A program made the position numbers and the translations under genes. Source: Sclerodactyla briareus (lineage: Eukaryota; Echinodermata; Holothuroidea; Dendrochirotida; Sclerodactylidae). Taken from it: a stretch of 64,000 bases of DNA. Under the pieces are notes generated by a model, which worked only from the letters and a program-made list of their open reading frames with translations, had not been told where the DNA came from and made no database searches. The stretch lies in assembly GCA_026419785.1 (NCBI GenBank), contig JAODTK010005678.1, positions 310,001 to 374,000 on the forward strand, in the 5' to 3' direction. This document shows positions 35,061-48,730 of the stretch, piece after piece (position 1 is the first letter of the stretch; every line of letters begins with the position of its first letter).

Positions 35061-38000
35061 AACATGCCATGAAAGTCTACCGGAAAGGGTCAGACACGAA
35101 ACAGTCAGACGCTTACCGAGAGAAAGATCACTGTATCTCCCAAAACTTTGTGAAGCATGGGGGAAGAGACCACTAGCTGTGGAGAAGGATGAAGAAGAAA
35201 ACCGGAAAAGCGACACTACCTGGAGGATGAGATCCCCTGGCTCCCTCTGGCTCGCAATCTTCAATACAGCCACCTGTGTAGGCTTGTTCAGTGGGGTAGA
35301 TATCTGGCGGATAGATTCGACCTTGATGAATGTCTTCCTTGGGGGAGGGGGGGGGGGGGTTATTAGAGTAAATACGTTGAACACAGAGAGTACATTCATT
35401 TGAATCACCTGCATTGACCACTCCCTATGCATGTAGGCACCAATTTCATCTCGACAGTTTGAATCTAAATTGTATACCAACAATATAGGACCATATCCAG
35501 TACTAACAGAGCCAGTCCTTCACCAGTAAGTGCTAGCAACATCTGGGCCATTTACAATTATTAACACACCTAGAGAAAACTCCCTAGCCATGCAAAAACA
35601 CACCTGCAACACAACTTTCCACACTGGATGCTGCCGCACAAATAGAGCACTCCGTCAGCCACTCTTATTAATCAAGCTATGCTTGACAGATTCCGAACTT
35701 CTCTGCTTCCTATCCAAATCGAAAACTATTCCTTGCTGCGTCGTCAATATCTCCCCCGACCTCCACTGCTGGGAGAATGCGATATTTTCAATTTGCCCGA
35801 ACTCGCACAACTCGACGTTGCTGCAACAAACCAGGCCCTGCATGTACGACGACTACGAGCCAGCATAACCGGCTAGCCGGCACAGGCTGCACAAAAAACT
35901 CGTCAAACAACCCCACACAGGCACTTTATGAATTTTTGAAAAGTGACACTTCTGTTTGAAAAATATTCCAACAGAATGTGCCTACGAAGACTGACCCTCA
36001 ACAAAAAAATCGATGGCTGACGCGCAGCTACTGCATTATAATGGTATAGGTGCGCCTTGTTGGTTCCTGCGGAGTAGATGCAAATGAAATCAGTCCATAA
36101 GGGAGGCCTAGACAACACTCCATACTCAGCCCAGGATTGGGAACTTTCCGGTGTTGTTAAACCAACAGAATCCGCCCTTGAGCGCTGTGAAGTTACACAA
36201 GTTAGAAGTGCTGTACGCTGGGGACACTTCGATCACGTAGCAGGTTTCATTATGCAGAGAATTCCATCTGACGTCGTGGAGAGCCATCGGTGGCCGTGTT
36301 CATTACACACACTTGTGTGAGAGATAAAGTAATAACAGAATTGGACTCAACCACTCGTTTGGCAGGGGGATTTCTGATGTTGGCAAAGCGGGAATATCGG
36401 ATTTTCTCCAGATCTATGATGTTAAGATGATAATTCTGATCATCAATGTTAGACCTTCCTATTCACACAAACGTGCTTAGCCTGATGGTTTTTTGTTTTT
36501 TGTTAATGCAGGGGAGTGAGTGGTTATAGGTATGGAGCCAGACAACTAATGGGAATTGGTATGAGCACAGAAGATAAGGAGAAAGTATACTTCACGGGAA
36601 TAAGTTGAAGGTTATGATTCATACAGTGCGGAGCAAAATTGGCAACGATAATTTCCTCCTAGGAGATCACACCACCAAGTTCATCATACCTAGATGGATC
36701 TGGAATATTTTCAAATTCTGAGGAGGACTCAGGAGGAAACATATGCCAGCGGTTTGTTTTTTTAGTTTTCATGAACATTTCGAATGGCAATATGTTGACA
36801 CTGGAAGTAAGCTAGAATTTTATTTAACTGAAAAGAAGGGCGGGGATTGGGGGGGGAGGTGGATAATGACTCTGAATTTTTTGGAGGGGCGGGCGAACAG
36901 GTCGATTTGGGAGACTCTAATTGCGACATTGACATGCTTCCAAGGGCAGGGCTAGCCTAATATAAAAAAGACTATCATTTGATTCTATATGTAGATGTCT
37001 GACAACACCTTGCCTTGCTGCCTTGTTGAAATACATAATTTAATTTGAGAGATTGGAGGAATCTATGAAATTGGGGTGGGGGGGGGGGGGGGGAGGTGCA
37101 AGGCTTAAATCCGGTGGAGAGTGTTCGGTGTTATAATGGGGAAATACAAAGTACGAGAAGTCCAGTCAATTTACTGACCAAGTGGCCATTAGACCACCTG
37201 GATCAGTAGGCAACTGTGCCACTTCATCCTCATTCACAATCACCAAAGTAACTTTGACGGCATACGACTGTCAAACTGGCACTAGAGCCTAGGGTGATTG
37301 GATGGCCAGTTTGGATATAGCGGAATTACAAAATGGGATGATTATGCTAAATAGCGAATGAGCGTTGGGTGGTTGAGGACGATGTAGACATTCCGGTAAG
37401 CATCTTGGCAGGGAAAATTTTTATCATCTTGAGTGAATCCTTGCATTTTCAAAGGTATTCTGCCCACTCAAAGGTTGAGTGATTATAATTGACCGGGATG
37501 TTTTACCTTCTTGCTATTTAATCAACCCAGCCTGGACCATTTAGGGAAGGGATTTTGCTTGGGTTGAACTTGTGGTACAGCTTGGGTACACCTATCCACC
37601 CAGGAGCCGGCTGTGGAATTGCGACCACATTCTGAAACACTTTTACACAAACGTGCCCTATACTCGGCACTGACTTTTGGAAGCTTGGGGCTATCACAGT
37701 TGCACTCAAGGCCTATGTTGTCAGCGATGGATCAAAGGTGAAAAAAAATGACCTGGGCAATTAAATTAAAATTTGGTACTAGGATTTCCTATGCAAAAGA
37801 AATACCACCATTTATTATATGGTAACAAGAATTTGATTAACAGATTTCCCTTTCAATATGCTTGGCAGGCCGTCTAGCTAAATGCGACCAGCTGTTCTGA
37901 TGTTTTGAGTGATTAATAGCAGAGATTCCCAAAGGACTCCCTGTTTTCAGTCTACGAAACCATGAGAACCTCATACTAACCACCTTGCCACCCCCCTTGT

Positions 38001-38599
38001 TCCAAGCTGAATTAAGGACAAACTGTGGATGAAAATAGAGAGGATTTAATATATTAGTGAGAAAACGGAATACGTCAGTCCAAACCCAAAACGTCATACG
38101 ACGAGTTACAGTATTGAAGTTTGGCATATGCATGCGCAAGGTCAAAAAGATCCATTCATGCACTAATAAATGAAGTCATATTGCACAACACTGCGAATAA
38201 TCTTTGTTTTTTTTCTTTTCTATCGAAATTCACACATTATTTTCACTTTGAAAGCATTCAGTCTATGGGAGACGATTGCTGTACGAGTTATATGAGTCTG
38301 AGCCGATATTATATCGTCCTACATTATGAACTAGCATTGCCCCTACGAGGAGAAAATAGACCATGCAACTTGCACCGAGGCATCAGTCACACATAACAGA
38401 TGGGGTAGGGAGGCGCTCAAAACAGCTCGTTACTACACGCCAACTAGCGCAGGTTGCGAGAAGATCACGAAGCAAGGATGGGGGCCGCGTGCGGAAGATA
38501 CAACCGACAGTTCCAGTTCCTCCCACTGCCTCCACCTGCAGCCAGAGGGATTTGATTACCCCCCCTGAAAATCTCCTGGCTGGAAGAAAACCAGCTACA
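35061..38599. other. Non-coding stretch, nothing recognised
   Basis: Holds poly-G tracts (35341-35359 and about 37076-37094) and short unmatched open frames on both strands (up to 112 codons at 35530-35868). The plus frame 38363-38605 is basic and Ser/Thr/Pro-containing but unbounded by good splice sites. Confidence 0.4.
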
Positions 38600-38960
38600 A
38601 ACTAGACATGTGTAGGCGGGTAAAACGCCCATGTGTATATCCCCACTTTGAGAGTCATTGGGAAGAAGTATCTACACCCCACAAAGGCCTCCATTTTGGT
38701 CAGAGACTACGATCACGTTGCTTGGGACTAACAACAGTCTACATCCACCGAGTTTTATTCAAATCCAACAAAGTTAGAAAATTAAGAAAAAAAAAACAGG
38801 AAAACAGGAACCTTTGGTGACCTTGAAATCAATGTCATGTTATTCGGGACCAACTTTTGTCCCCACCCACAAAGTCTTGTTTAAATCGGATAATAATAAC
38901 CTCGTATTATTTCTGTGGAAACCTGAAAAAGAGGGCAGCAGACATGCAGTGATACCACTT
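38600..38960 (+). repeat. Copy of the ~105-bp tandem family (see 46785-47310)
   Basis: Starts with 'gcgggtaaaacgcccatgtg' and 'atatcccc', as does the start of the 46.79-kb copy. It then contains diverged units with 'ggtgaccttgaaatcaatgtc', 'cgggaccaacttttgtcccc' and 'ttgtttaaatcgga'. Orientation is the same as the later copy. Confidence 0.75.
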
Positions 38961-41900
38961 TCTCATTTTCTCATCCAAGATTTCACTGACGGCCATGGGT
39001 ACAAGTTCGATTCAGTAGATAAAGATTGAAGAGTTATGCGAAAGGCTAAGAGTTTCCGGCAGCGGGCTACACCAACCAAATATCCTGAAACACTTCCCAT
39101 GTGTCGCGGGGATATAACTATCATCCTATGTCAATGACGGCTTGATAAGGCAGGTGATAGGAGGCATGCACAAACTTCAGCATTAAAAAGTCTGACATGC
39201 CTCGGCGCAAATCAGGAAAACTATGGAATATATTACAGCCCTGGGTAATAATACACGATGTGATTACAAAATATGGCTACTGTATCAGGCCAACCATCGT
39301 AAGGAACATTGAGCAAAAGTTTTACAGTCTTCGTAAATAGCCATTGCCTAGATGAATTTGGATAGAGAGAGAGAGGTGGGATTGAAGGCAGTAATAAATT
39401 CCCAGATCGTAGCCATGCAAAGTTTTCGTAAATTCATAGCAAATTCCGAGAATTTGCCATGAAGGTAGGCTGGTGGGTAATATTTGATACATGACAAGCA
39501 CTCTTCAGAGTACAAAATCATCAAATTCTCCACAACTCAGGGGTCAAAATCAAAATCATCTCTAGCAACAAATATAGATTTCAGAGGAGATGCTCAGATG
39601 ACTTATTTGTCACATTTGATATTATCGCAATTGCAAGGGAGAACCAAAACTGTTTTGATTGAAACTGAGCATCACCCACGCAGTCGAATCGCGGCATTTG
39701 AAATCAACTGGAGGCCACTGCATCTTCCAGTTGCAATGATTGCATTGGCAATGATTCGCAGGGTCATTACAAAATATTACCTACACAACAATGCAAGGGC
39801 CCAGCCACTCTGATGGGGGGGGAGGGGGGAGGGGGGGATCGGGGGGGATGAGGGGGTGGGGGTGGAGGTCATGACCCTGAAATTATGGGCAGTCCTCCAT
39901 ACATCTGTCATTCCACACGACAAACTTTTCTTTGAATCGTTGTTCCCTTCCCCCAACTCTCACACCATTGGATAATGTCATTTGCTCTAGTACTTGGTCT
40001 ATCCCCATCATCACTTCTTACCATGGACAGGAAGCATTATGGAACTGATATGCAGAAAATTTGTCACAAACACACATACACCCATACCCATGCACAATTC
40101 ACAGGCAACCACTCAACACATGCTCTCCACCTTCCTAATTACATTGACAATATAAACTTGCAACAAAGCAAAAAACTGACGTGGCAAACAATGACTGGCA
40201 GCTTGGCGCTAGGCTACATGCTGCGTAAGGTGTACACAGAACGTTCACAACATAGGTTCCAAATGCATCCATTCATTCCAAAGCCAAAAAAAAAGTCCAC
40301 TGTGTGAACAACAGTCCAACTTGATAAGTTTGATCAATACACAAAGTTTGATGACGAGTGCGAGACTGCGACAGATGGCATGTGAACACCTGTAGCGTGT
40401 TTGCTTTGGCAGAGTTATATAAATAGTTTTCGTGAATGCGAATGAGAGAAATGGAACGAAGAACACATGAGAGCAACTTCAAAGTTTATACCTACAATAG
40501 CTCTAATATTAAGGGTTCAGGGGAACATTTTCCCCACCTAGACTATCAACACCAAGGAGCACAGGGTATGGTCCAAGGGATGAAATGTTCAAGTAGGAGG
40601 GCATGTAATGGAGGAAAAAAAATGCACAAAAAAAAGGGATCAATTGGTGTGGCTGTGGAATATCGGGAGAGGAAGGGGGGGGGACCACCTCAGGAAAAAC
40701 ACCCAGTAATAGGCATCCTGTAAAAGGAACATGATGGGGTGAGAAAGGAGGGAGTTGAAGTTGAAGGCAGAGAGCCATTTCGCCCATGAATATATAGAAG
40801 AAAGGCCCTCTAAAAATTGCATTCTTCTCCATTGATGAAAAAAACCAAATTACCTGGTAAAGGATTATGCTATCATGCCACCAGCTACCTCTACCTCTTC
40901 AGTTGGTTGCAGGCTACAGTGGACGGTAGTCTTGCGGTTAGTGTTTTTTTACCTAACTAATTAGTGAATTTCGTGCCAAAAATCTACTCAGATCGTGTGA
41001 CACCAAACCCCGATACTAAATGCAAAAATGTAATCAAAATCAGTTTACCGTTACAGAGAAATCCTCGGTAAACAAGGAAGTGGGACACACATAACACACA
41101 CAAACATACATACACAACACACAAAGGATCGTTATGGCTAGACAAAAAGTACCAGCTGCAATTAACCCAACAAAGTCTGCTACTCTGTCCCGAAGGAAAC
41201 TTTCAATGAATGTTACGAACTCCCGCCATAGAGAACTCTGGAAAACAAACTACCTACTGTACTTCTGTGATCCATGCTACCAAATATATGAGCGGGCCAG
41301 AACAAAACGATAGGGAATCATAACAGCTGCATTAGTTCACAGATCCCCCTATTATCAATTAATCGGGATCTTACGCCTCACAAAAGTTCTACTGTACCTG
41401 CCTGTGTACACTACTGTGTACACTGTCTGCCTGGGATAGAGTGCCCGAGCATTCTTACAGCTATCGGAAAGCAGGGCCTAACCTTTGCCAACATTGGCAA
41501 TAACAGCGCAAAGTTGAGGGTCACAGCGACTGCACTACAACCCACACATGTATGTATGGGCATGGCGGTGTTCTGACACTCACAGATTGGAGTGCCCCAG
41601 CTGCTACATGTGCAGGTAGTTTTACTTGCTTCACTATGTTTAATAAACGTGTACCAAAGTTCAAATGCAAAACTGAGTACATGCAAACCAGTCTGTAGTG
41701 GGAACACACAGGCTGCCTGCCAAAGCTTTATTACATTGGACGGCCATGGCATAGTACCGGGTATTAGTGCATTGTGCAGCCTGGGGATTAAGCACACTGA
41801 ACTTTAGTATGTGTTTGACCACGCGCTAAATGTCAGTGTTTTGCATGGGGTCATGATGAAGAAGGGATTTTGTAATATAGAGGAAGTTAAAGTCAAACCG

Positions 41901-44434
41901 AGTCCAATAGTCCAAACCTTATCCTGATACAACACTCCAGTACAAAGTTACTGTAATCAGGGGGGTTTCGAGTTGGTGATCTCAGGACTTTGCAGAATAC
42001 CACAAGAAATCCAATTGCCGCAATATAGGATATATGTACACGGCCAGGTGGTGGCCTAAACACAACGGAACAATTCCGTATAAATCCCATGTATTTCATG
42101 TTTGTGAAATCATTGACAATGTCACATGCCTGGCATTGTCTGCCTCCACACAGGAAATATTGGCACTACAATCAACTCATTATAGTGAAACCTTTATCAT
42201 GAAGATGAGATTGTATGATTTGGACCGTGGGCCTTGGATATATAAGAACATAAGAATCACGGAAAATTGAAGAATGAATGCCATCCTCGGATACCTCATT
42301 CACAAGAACTTCAGTCAAATTACAGCCATCAAAACCATTCTATTCTTGGCGAAAATGGTGATCAGTTCACAAAATGATTTTCAGAAAGTCAGCCCGGCCG
42401 CATTTGAATGTTATGTTCCACTACAGGGGACTATTCCACAACAATTATGAACTTTTAGATAATATATAGTTTAACAACAAAAAATAAATTGTAGTTTTTA
42501 TATCATGTAACAATCTACTACAGTATGTGTAGCTTTCATTGCTGGGATGGAGAATGATTGGGCCTCAGTATTCTCTAGCTACAACCGATGCCTCCAATAG
42601 TTGCATAGCAAATTTCCTTGGGAGGGAGGGGGAGGGGAGAGAGGGGGCGGAGGGGGGGCTTGAGGTTGGAACCACATATCCAGGAACCTCACCCATGTTA
42701 ACATGAATTGAATTGTCCAGGTCAAACAGGCTTCTTGTGATTCATTTTGTAGTTCGCTTGGTCATGGGAGGGGGTGGGGGAACTTCAAAATCCTCCACCG
42801 CCACACAGACTGTGGAACACCAGTCAATACAAAGCAACGTGCTTATTTAATTTTCGTTGCCGTTTTTTGGGTATGTGCCCAACTCCCACGGCTCCTGCTG
42901 CCCTTTAAAGCCTCATGCCCTTTTACTTTAGAGGCCTCTGCCCTTTTTAGACACAGGTCTTCAGCAATGCTGCCAATAACCAACACTATCCGTTGGGAGG
43001 TCATAATATCATACCACGAGCAAAAACTTACCTTCATTGGCTAGCAACCCTGCCCCCCTCCCCCCCCCCCCCCCCCAAACACGCCACCAGCCCCCAGGTG
43101 TGATTTGGCCTGGACCACCTAATAGGCATTTGGTACACGTGTAACGTGGACAGGATTTATGCAGGGACGCCTACATACAGAGGGTTCGCCAAAAAGTACA
43201 TGCAATAATTGACAGGTCCTGGATACAAGATTGTTATAGATACACTGCAGCCACCGCTTGCACGCCCACAAGTTTTACTTTCTCTGAGCACATAGAGCCA
43301 ACTGCCCATGCCGCAAAAGTTCAACTTCCCGTGTCCTTATCAAATTGCAGGCAAGCTGACTTTGTTGCAATGTTAATAGAAAAAACAAAAAAACATTAAC
43401 TGTTTATAGACTCTACAATTAACTTTTGGGAAAAAAAATAACACTCTGCTTTCACAGGGGTGGCAATAGGGAACACAGGACTTGAATGTGTTTATGATTG
43501 AAATAAATAGCCCTGTTAATAGCCCAATGGGCATTACAAAATTACTTAGCACGGTAAAGAAGGTCTACATTACTTCCTTCTAATCCTGTCTGAGGCAACT
43601 ATTTGGAGTGACACAAAGTTATTACTCTTACTCAGTTATCCTGGTGGCTCATGGGAGAATCGCACAACTGCGAGAAATACCGATAGGAATACAGTTGTGG
43701 GTCTGCTGGGAAAGCGTGAACAACCTACGTGAAGTTCAGAATGTGGTTTCTTGTCTGCATCCAAGGGTAGTCACTGTAATAGAACCCCCCCACCCCCGCG
43801 CCCCCCGCCCCCCACCTCGTAATCACAAACACAAAATTCGTCCCCCCCTCTTTTTAGGACATTCCAAAGGTTAGGAAGCATATTTCATTCATCCAATTTC
43901 AACCAAGTAAATCGATGAACATTAGTCCATTTGAACATGCTGGTACACAAATGTATAGTGTTTCGGAAGTAGCTCCACAGTGTCGTATAGGAAATTTTGG
44001 AAGCCTATACCGCAATATATTTTTGCCTTATGAAATACTCTCAAATAATCGCCCCCCGCTTTGGAATGTAATGCCCCCCGGTCGTTATTACAGATTATAA
44101 CGATATATTCCTCAGTCGATTGCAGGTATGCATGGCCCCCACTCACTGACTACGTCACACGTTGCGCAGCAGCAATGTCAGTATTCAGCTGGTGCACTGT
44201 CTTTCCGGCCACTTGCATCAATTGGTACCACTAGCACCCCTTGAATCACTCCATACACACACACACACTTGATTTCAATGGCATTGATGCATGACATTGG
44301 ACGGCGAAGTCCAGCAATTTCAAACTCTTTTTTGCTATAATTTAAATAGAATAAAGACTCATTCAATATCACCTTTGTTCCAGTTTAAATAGCATGGCAT
44401 TGGGCAGATATGGGCTTTCCTCAATTCCAATATA
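38961..44434. other. Non-coding stretch with G-rich and CA-rich patches
   Basis: No exon recognised. It contains a G-rich tract (39814-39868), a CA/ACAC-rich patch (41088-41126), another G-rich patch (42618-42662), a long C run (43052-43075) and a short CA run near 44256-44268. Open frames up to 133 codons have no motif I can name. Confidence 0.4.
39814..39868. repeat. G-rich tract, possible G-quadruplex
   Basis: Six or more runs of at least four G separated by one to four bases on the plus strand. This fits a G-quadruplex pattern and also makes assembly unreliable. Confidence 0.8.
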
Positions 44435-44660
44435 ATTTGTTGAATTTCGGCAAACTGGCAACCTTTTATGTCATATCTTACCAATTAGAGGGGAACGTTT
44501 AATTGAGGGGGAGGAGAGGACAAATTTCTCAACGTTTCTTTAAAATTGGTAGATTTGACGTCCATCAAAGGTTGCCAATTTGCAAAATTGCCACTTAGCA
44601 GCCAGTGATAAATTCTTAATCTTTAAAATTTGTAACTCTATACCCAACATCTATGAACTG
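44435..44660 (-). repeat. Dispersed repeat, copy B (inverted relative to 28325)
   Basis: On the minus strand the block reads 'agttacaaattttaaagatt', 'tttatcactggctgctaag', 'tggcaattttgcaaattggc', 'taattggtaagatatgac' and 'ggttgccagtttgccgaaat'. All of these have counterparts in order at 28325-28520. Divergence is moderate with indels. Confidence 0.75.
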
Positions 44661-46784
44661 ACACAAAGTTTGTATTGGCATGATTTCCCTGCAACAACAG
44701 TGTTGCGCGCTAAGGCTCGCGATTGCTGGATTCCCGCATACGCAGCCAGATACTGCAGAGAAATAAATTGTGTGCGGGAAATTCCCCGGATTCTCAACCA
44801 GGGATTGCAAAATAGTGTGTATAATAGGGTTTGTTCAGTTCCTATATCGATCGATAGCTGAGAAGAATTCATGAACGGGTACGATGGCAAACAGCACATG
44901 CATGTGGCCACTGTCGTGCTGGTAGTCCGAGGACGAATTTTTTCGACTAATCATTCCTCTACGATACGTACGTACGTATATAGGTAACAAGCCCCGCCCC
45001 ACAGACAGGTCCAGTGCAAGTACCAGTAACCTACGTACGTAAATTTAATTATTTAGCAGGAAACCGAGCAGGCACGATCTAAAATTAGTCGAAACAACCA
45101 CCAAATAATCTAAACCTTCAGGTATGTGGTTTTATCAACCAACTGTCCGACTAATCACATTCGATCATTCAAAGAATGTGGCTAACGCAAATTTATTGCA
45201 GTATGCTGATCGACGATCATACATAAATTCAGTCCTTAATCATAGAGTCTCTGGGAAAACCCTATAGAAGTTAAGTGTGTGCGAGAGGTTCGTTGCCGTC
45301 GGTCCGTATCGTTGTGTAGCGTGCATGGAATTGGGTGAGCACAGTCGAATCCGCTCGATCGTGAACCATCTAGGTGAGGACACGTGTTCCAAGGAGGGCT
45401 ATGTTTAAAAGTATTGCACAGCATTGCGCGAGTGGCTAGCAACATAAGCTTTGCATGTTAGGTATAGTAATAAGGGTGAAGCTGCGATGTCCGCATCGGC
45501 TGGGATACTCGGCAAATAATGCAAATCAACAGTTCGCAACACACGTGAGGCAGTTTTAAACAATTTTTACAGATCACAGATAAGTTGCGATGTACGCGGC
45601 CGCGGCTTGTGCTCGGCAAAAAATACAAGTATGTGTTGGATTTTGGTAATTCAATTAGTACTGGGATTTGGTAGCCCATACGGTAATTCCCCGCCAGTAA
45701 CCGTTAATGTAATTGTGCATTGACCGTTGGTGCTGCGGTATAACGGTGCTGCGAGTATGGTACTCAATAACGCACCGGGTATACGCGCTCCCAGTGTATA
45801 GTCCCAATGTGAAGGTAACGTCGATCACGATCTTAGCACATGCACGATTTTGCCTGCCATACATCGTTCAACGTTTCAGGACATGGGAGAAAACACTGTT
45901 CACAAGCAGTCAAGACAGTCGCCACAGCAATGTGGGTATTATTATTATTGAGCAACTAGTGCTTCTCGTTGACATTTCACAAACTGCCACATGTAAAAAA
46001 AAAAAAAAAAATAAATTCTATTAGACCATGTGCTCTGGTAGCAAATCACTAAAATAACGTAGTAAACAACGGCAATCTGATTTGTTTCCAAATAACATCA
46101 AATGGTGGAACAAGACATGTAATGGGTTATTTAACACTTTTCAACACCAAAGTCTGACGCACAATATTCAATGAGTGTATAGGAGTAATAATATTTAGAT
46201 TTTGTACATTTATTTCTTCCAATACAATTTTGCCATATGACAACATAAACTGAGGTCAGAAAAAAATTGCCGATGAAAGATACCCCCTCAGATAGATACC
46301 AGGGTATTTACGTCTCATGACCAAACACATATATAGGCCTCTTAAGAGTGCATGGAAGTTACGCTAGTAAGGGATCGTTAGTATAATTGTCGTACCAAAA
46401 AAGGGCCAACAAGCAGTCATGAGAGTTTTTAGTTAATCAAGTTATTTTTTGTCGCCCCGACCGAACTTCGTGAGGGAACTTGTGTGAAAAATGCCGGAAG
46501 ATAAGGTCCCTCCTAATTTGGAAAATCCCTCCCCCAAAAATTCGTGGAGGGTATCCCCTCCCAGAATTATTCCTTTGTGCTAACACTGATGCACATCAAC
46601 ACTTTTAAATATTTTGGGCTGGACTGCCCTTAATGCGGAATTGTTCGAGTGTTGTCAATTTGCAATAAATCATTTCTAGAGTTATATGTAGACTTAGCCT
46701 ACATATAATTCCATGAATGAATGGACTTGTTTCACAGGATTCAATCACAATTTAATTTAACACTTTAGCATGATCCAACATGTT
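44661..46784. other. Non-coding stretch; 44.9-45.9 kb retains CpG
   Basis: No gene recognised. Between about 44940 and 45880 CG dinucleotides are frequent (including several 'cgtacgta' strings), unlike most of the window. This could be an undermethylated or regulatory segment. An octamer-like ATGCAAAT lies near 45520. An A run of about 17 is at 45995-46011. Confidence 0.35.
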
Positions 46785-47310
46785 CATGCGGGTAAACGCC
46801 GCGTGTACATATATCCCCCGCCAGAAATGGCCTTTGTAGACTTTGTTTGAAGAAAGCATTCAGACCAACTGTAGTTCACATTTTCCCAGTTTCGTTCAAC
46901 TCCGACAGTTAAAAAACTCTTAAACCAAACACAAATTTGACCTCTGGTGTCCCTCAAAAATTCACCATCAGTTTTTCAGGACCAACTTGTCCACTCACCA
47001 GTTTCATGTAAAGCGGCCTAACCCTGTATTTTCACAAAAAACAACAAATTTGACCTCCAGTGACCTTGACATCACGTCATTTTGTCGGGACCAACTTGGT
47101 CTCCCACTCAACCATTTTCAGTAAATCAACTAACTCTGTATTTTATGGCAAGAAAAAACCGACAATTTGACCTCAGTGACCTTGAAGTTCCCGTTCATGT
47201 TTTTCGGGACCATTTTTTGTCCCCACCCCCAGTTTCATGTAAATCGGACCACCTCTGTTTTTTTCGTAATCCACAACCTGCAAAACTGCGTGATACTGCC
47301 CACTTTCGAA
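46785..47310 (+). repeat. About 105-bp tandem repeat array
   Basis: Units carry, in order, 'aatttgacctc', 'agtgaccttga', 'tttttcgggaccaactt', 'gtccccac', 'agtttcatgtaaatcgg' and 'ctctgtatttt'. They recur near 46930, 47040 and 47155, with a degraded copy before. Spacing is roughly 105-115 bp. The block at 38600-38960 is a relative in the same orientation. Confidence 0.75.
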
Positions 47311-47389
47311 CTCATCCATAATTCGGCTAGGACGTGACTGTATACCAATTTCTCGATGCGATCGGGATAACGCGTTAAATAGTTATTGC

Positions 47390-47567
47390 GCTAATGCTAA
47401 AGTTTCCGACGACGGATGACAGCTGGTACACCCCCAAAAACCATAATATCCCGAACCCTTTTTTGCAGGGATTATTTATCCCGCAACACGCACGGATAAT
47501 TTTCGGGGATATTATGTTTTTGACCGTGTGCCCGCCGTCCTCCGCCGCCGGAAACTTCAGCGTTAGC
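47390..47567. repeat. Inverted repeat able to form a long hairpin
   Basis: The left arm (47390-47454) and right arm (47504-47567) are about 65 bp each and match in reverse complement with modest divergence, for example 'gctaatgctaaagtttccg' against 'cggaaacttcagcgttagc' and 'cataatatccc' against 'gggatattatg'. A spacer of about 49 bp lies between. The near mirror image of the open frames on the two strands follows from this symmetry and does not indicate genes. Confidence 0.85.
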
Positions 47568-48330
47568 CTCTCATTCTTTAACACTTATCCGATTGACCCA
47601 AACCTTGGTACAACATGTCCGTATGAGTAAACTCTCGGATAAGTCCTAAAATGGCTATATCGTATATTGCTGCCCTCTATTTTGCAGGTTTTCCGCAAAA
47701 TTTTCAAGTTCGGCGACTTACACGAAACATGGTGGTTGTGGGAGTTTTTGGAGCCGAAAACATGGGGCACAATTTTCAGTCATCCGAGTCAAGTTTCCAT
47801 TTCTTGGCCAGAGCCTAATTATCGCATAATGTATATGATATTTCAAACTTCCTTGGATTTTCATAAACTTGGCTGAATAGTGCCAACTATCATTGCCGAT
47901 GAATTTCCTATTGGCTGAGTCACTGGAGGTCATCTTGGCATGACTAATTTGCATAATCGTTTTGCCCAACTTAGCAATTATGCAAATTAATAAACTTTGC
48001 TGATTCTCACGGAAATTGGTGAGTAGGACCTTCAAACAGTCCGTATGATTTAAATTCAATTGCGTTGAAAATCACTGAAGGTCATTATGGGTGTTTAATT
48101 TACGTATTTGTTAGCATTATTAGAATATTTAATGCAATGATTGTTTCTCAACTTTTGGATTTTTGACGAAATTTGTGATAGGAACCTACTACCAGTCCTG
48201 ATACATTTTATTCAATTGCATCCAGATCACTGAGGGTACTTTGTGGGAACTATTTGCATCCTTGCATCAGTTATCCTGATCAGTCAAAATGATGAGTTTA
48301 ATACTTTTCCGCAATAACATTGGTCATGTT
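47568..48330 (+). repeat. Body of the same dispersed family, with 'atttgcataatta' units
   Basis: Downstream of the hairpin the sequence contains 'aacatggtggttgtggg', 'aatttgcataatcg', 'gcaattatgcaaatt' and 'gaaggtcattatgggt'. These motifs recur in the block at 63060-63620 in the same order. Internal units of about 120-200 bp are diverged. Confidence 0.6.
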
Positions 48331-48439
48331 AATTAGAATGCAATATTCTTCTAGGAGTGGATGCAGCCATGGAGTGTACAATTTTCATACAAACCCCATG
48401 TCATGATTGCCTTAAAGTCCTCTAAGCTCATTAGCATGA

Positions 48440-48730
48440 TTACGAATTTTTTCGCCCGACTTTTTTTCGCGCCCGACTTTTCGGCCTGACTTTTGTCGCA
48501 GCTGTAAATGCTCTCGTCCATGTCGGCGAAAAAACGGCCGCGACAAAAAATTACAATGCGATTTCTTGAAAATCGTGCCCGGTCTTGTCGTACCGTGTAA
48601 ACGCAATATGTGAACTTTTTGTCGCTGCGACATATGTTGCTTGCCCGACAAAGTTCAACAAGTTGAACTTTGTCGGCCGACTTTTTGAGGCAACCGGGAG
48701 CGACTTCCCTGCCATAGCACCACAGATAAC
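48440..48730. mobile_element. Small MITE-like element with a perfect palindrome
   Basis: CG-rich text with repeated 'cgcccgacttttt' at the left and a perfect inverted repeat of 15 bp with a 2-bp spacer at 48645-48676 ('ccgacaaagttcaac', aa, 'gttgaactttgtcgg'). A related block lies at 54060-54345, which also has 'gttgaactttgtcg' and a 'gtgtaaa' string. There is no coding frame. It is likely a non-autonomous DNA transposon. Confidence 0.55.

Noticed and set aside
41411-41807. Overlapping open frames of 128 codons (minus) and 71 codons (plus)
   Set aside because: Both are open with no motif; the minus frame is Cys-rich by composition only.
47375-47630. Near-identical open frames on both strands
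   Set aside because: They are a by-product of the inverted repeat at 47390-47567, not genes.
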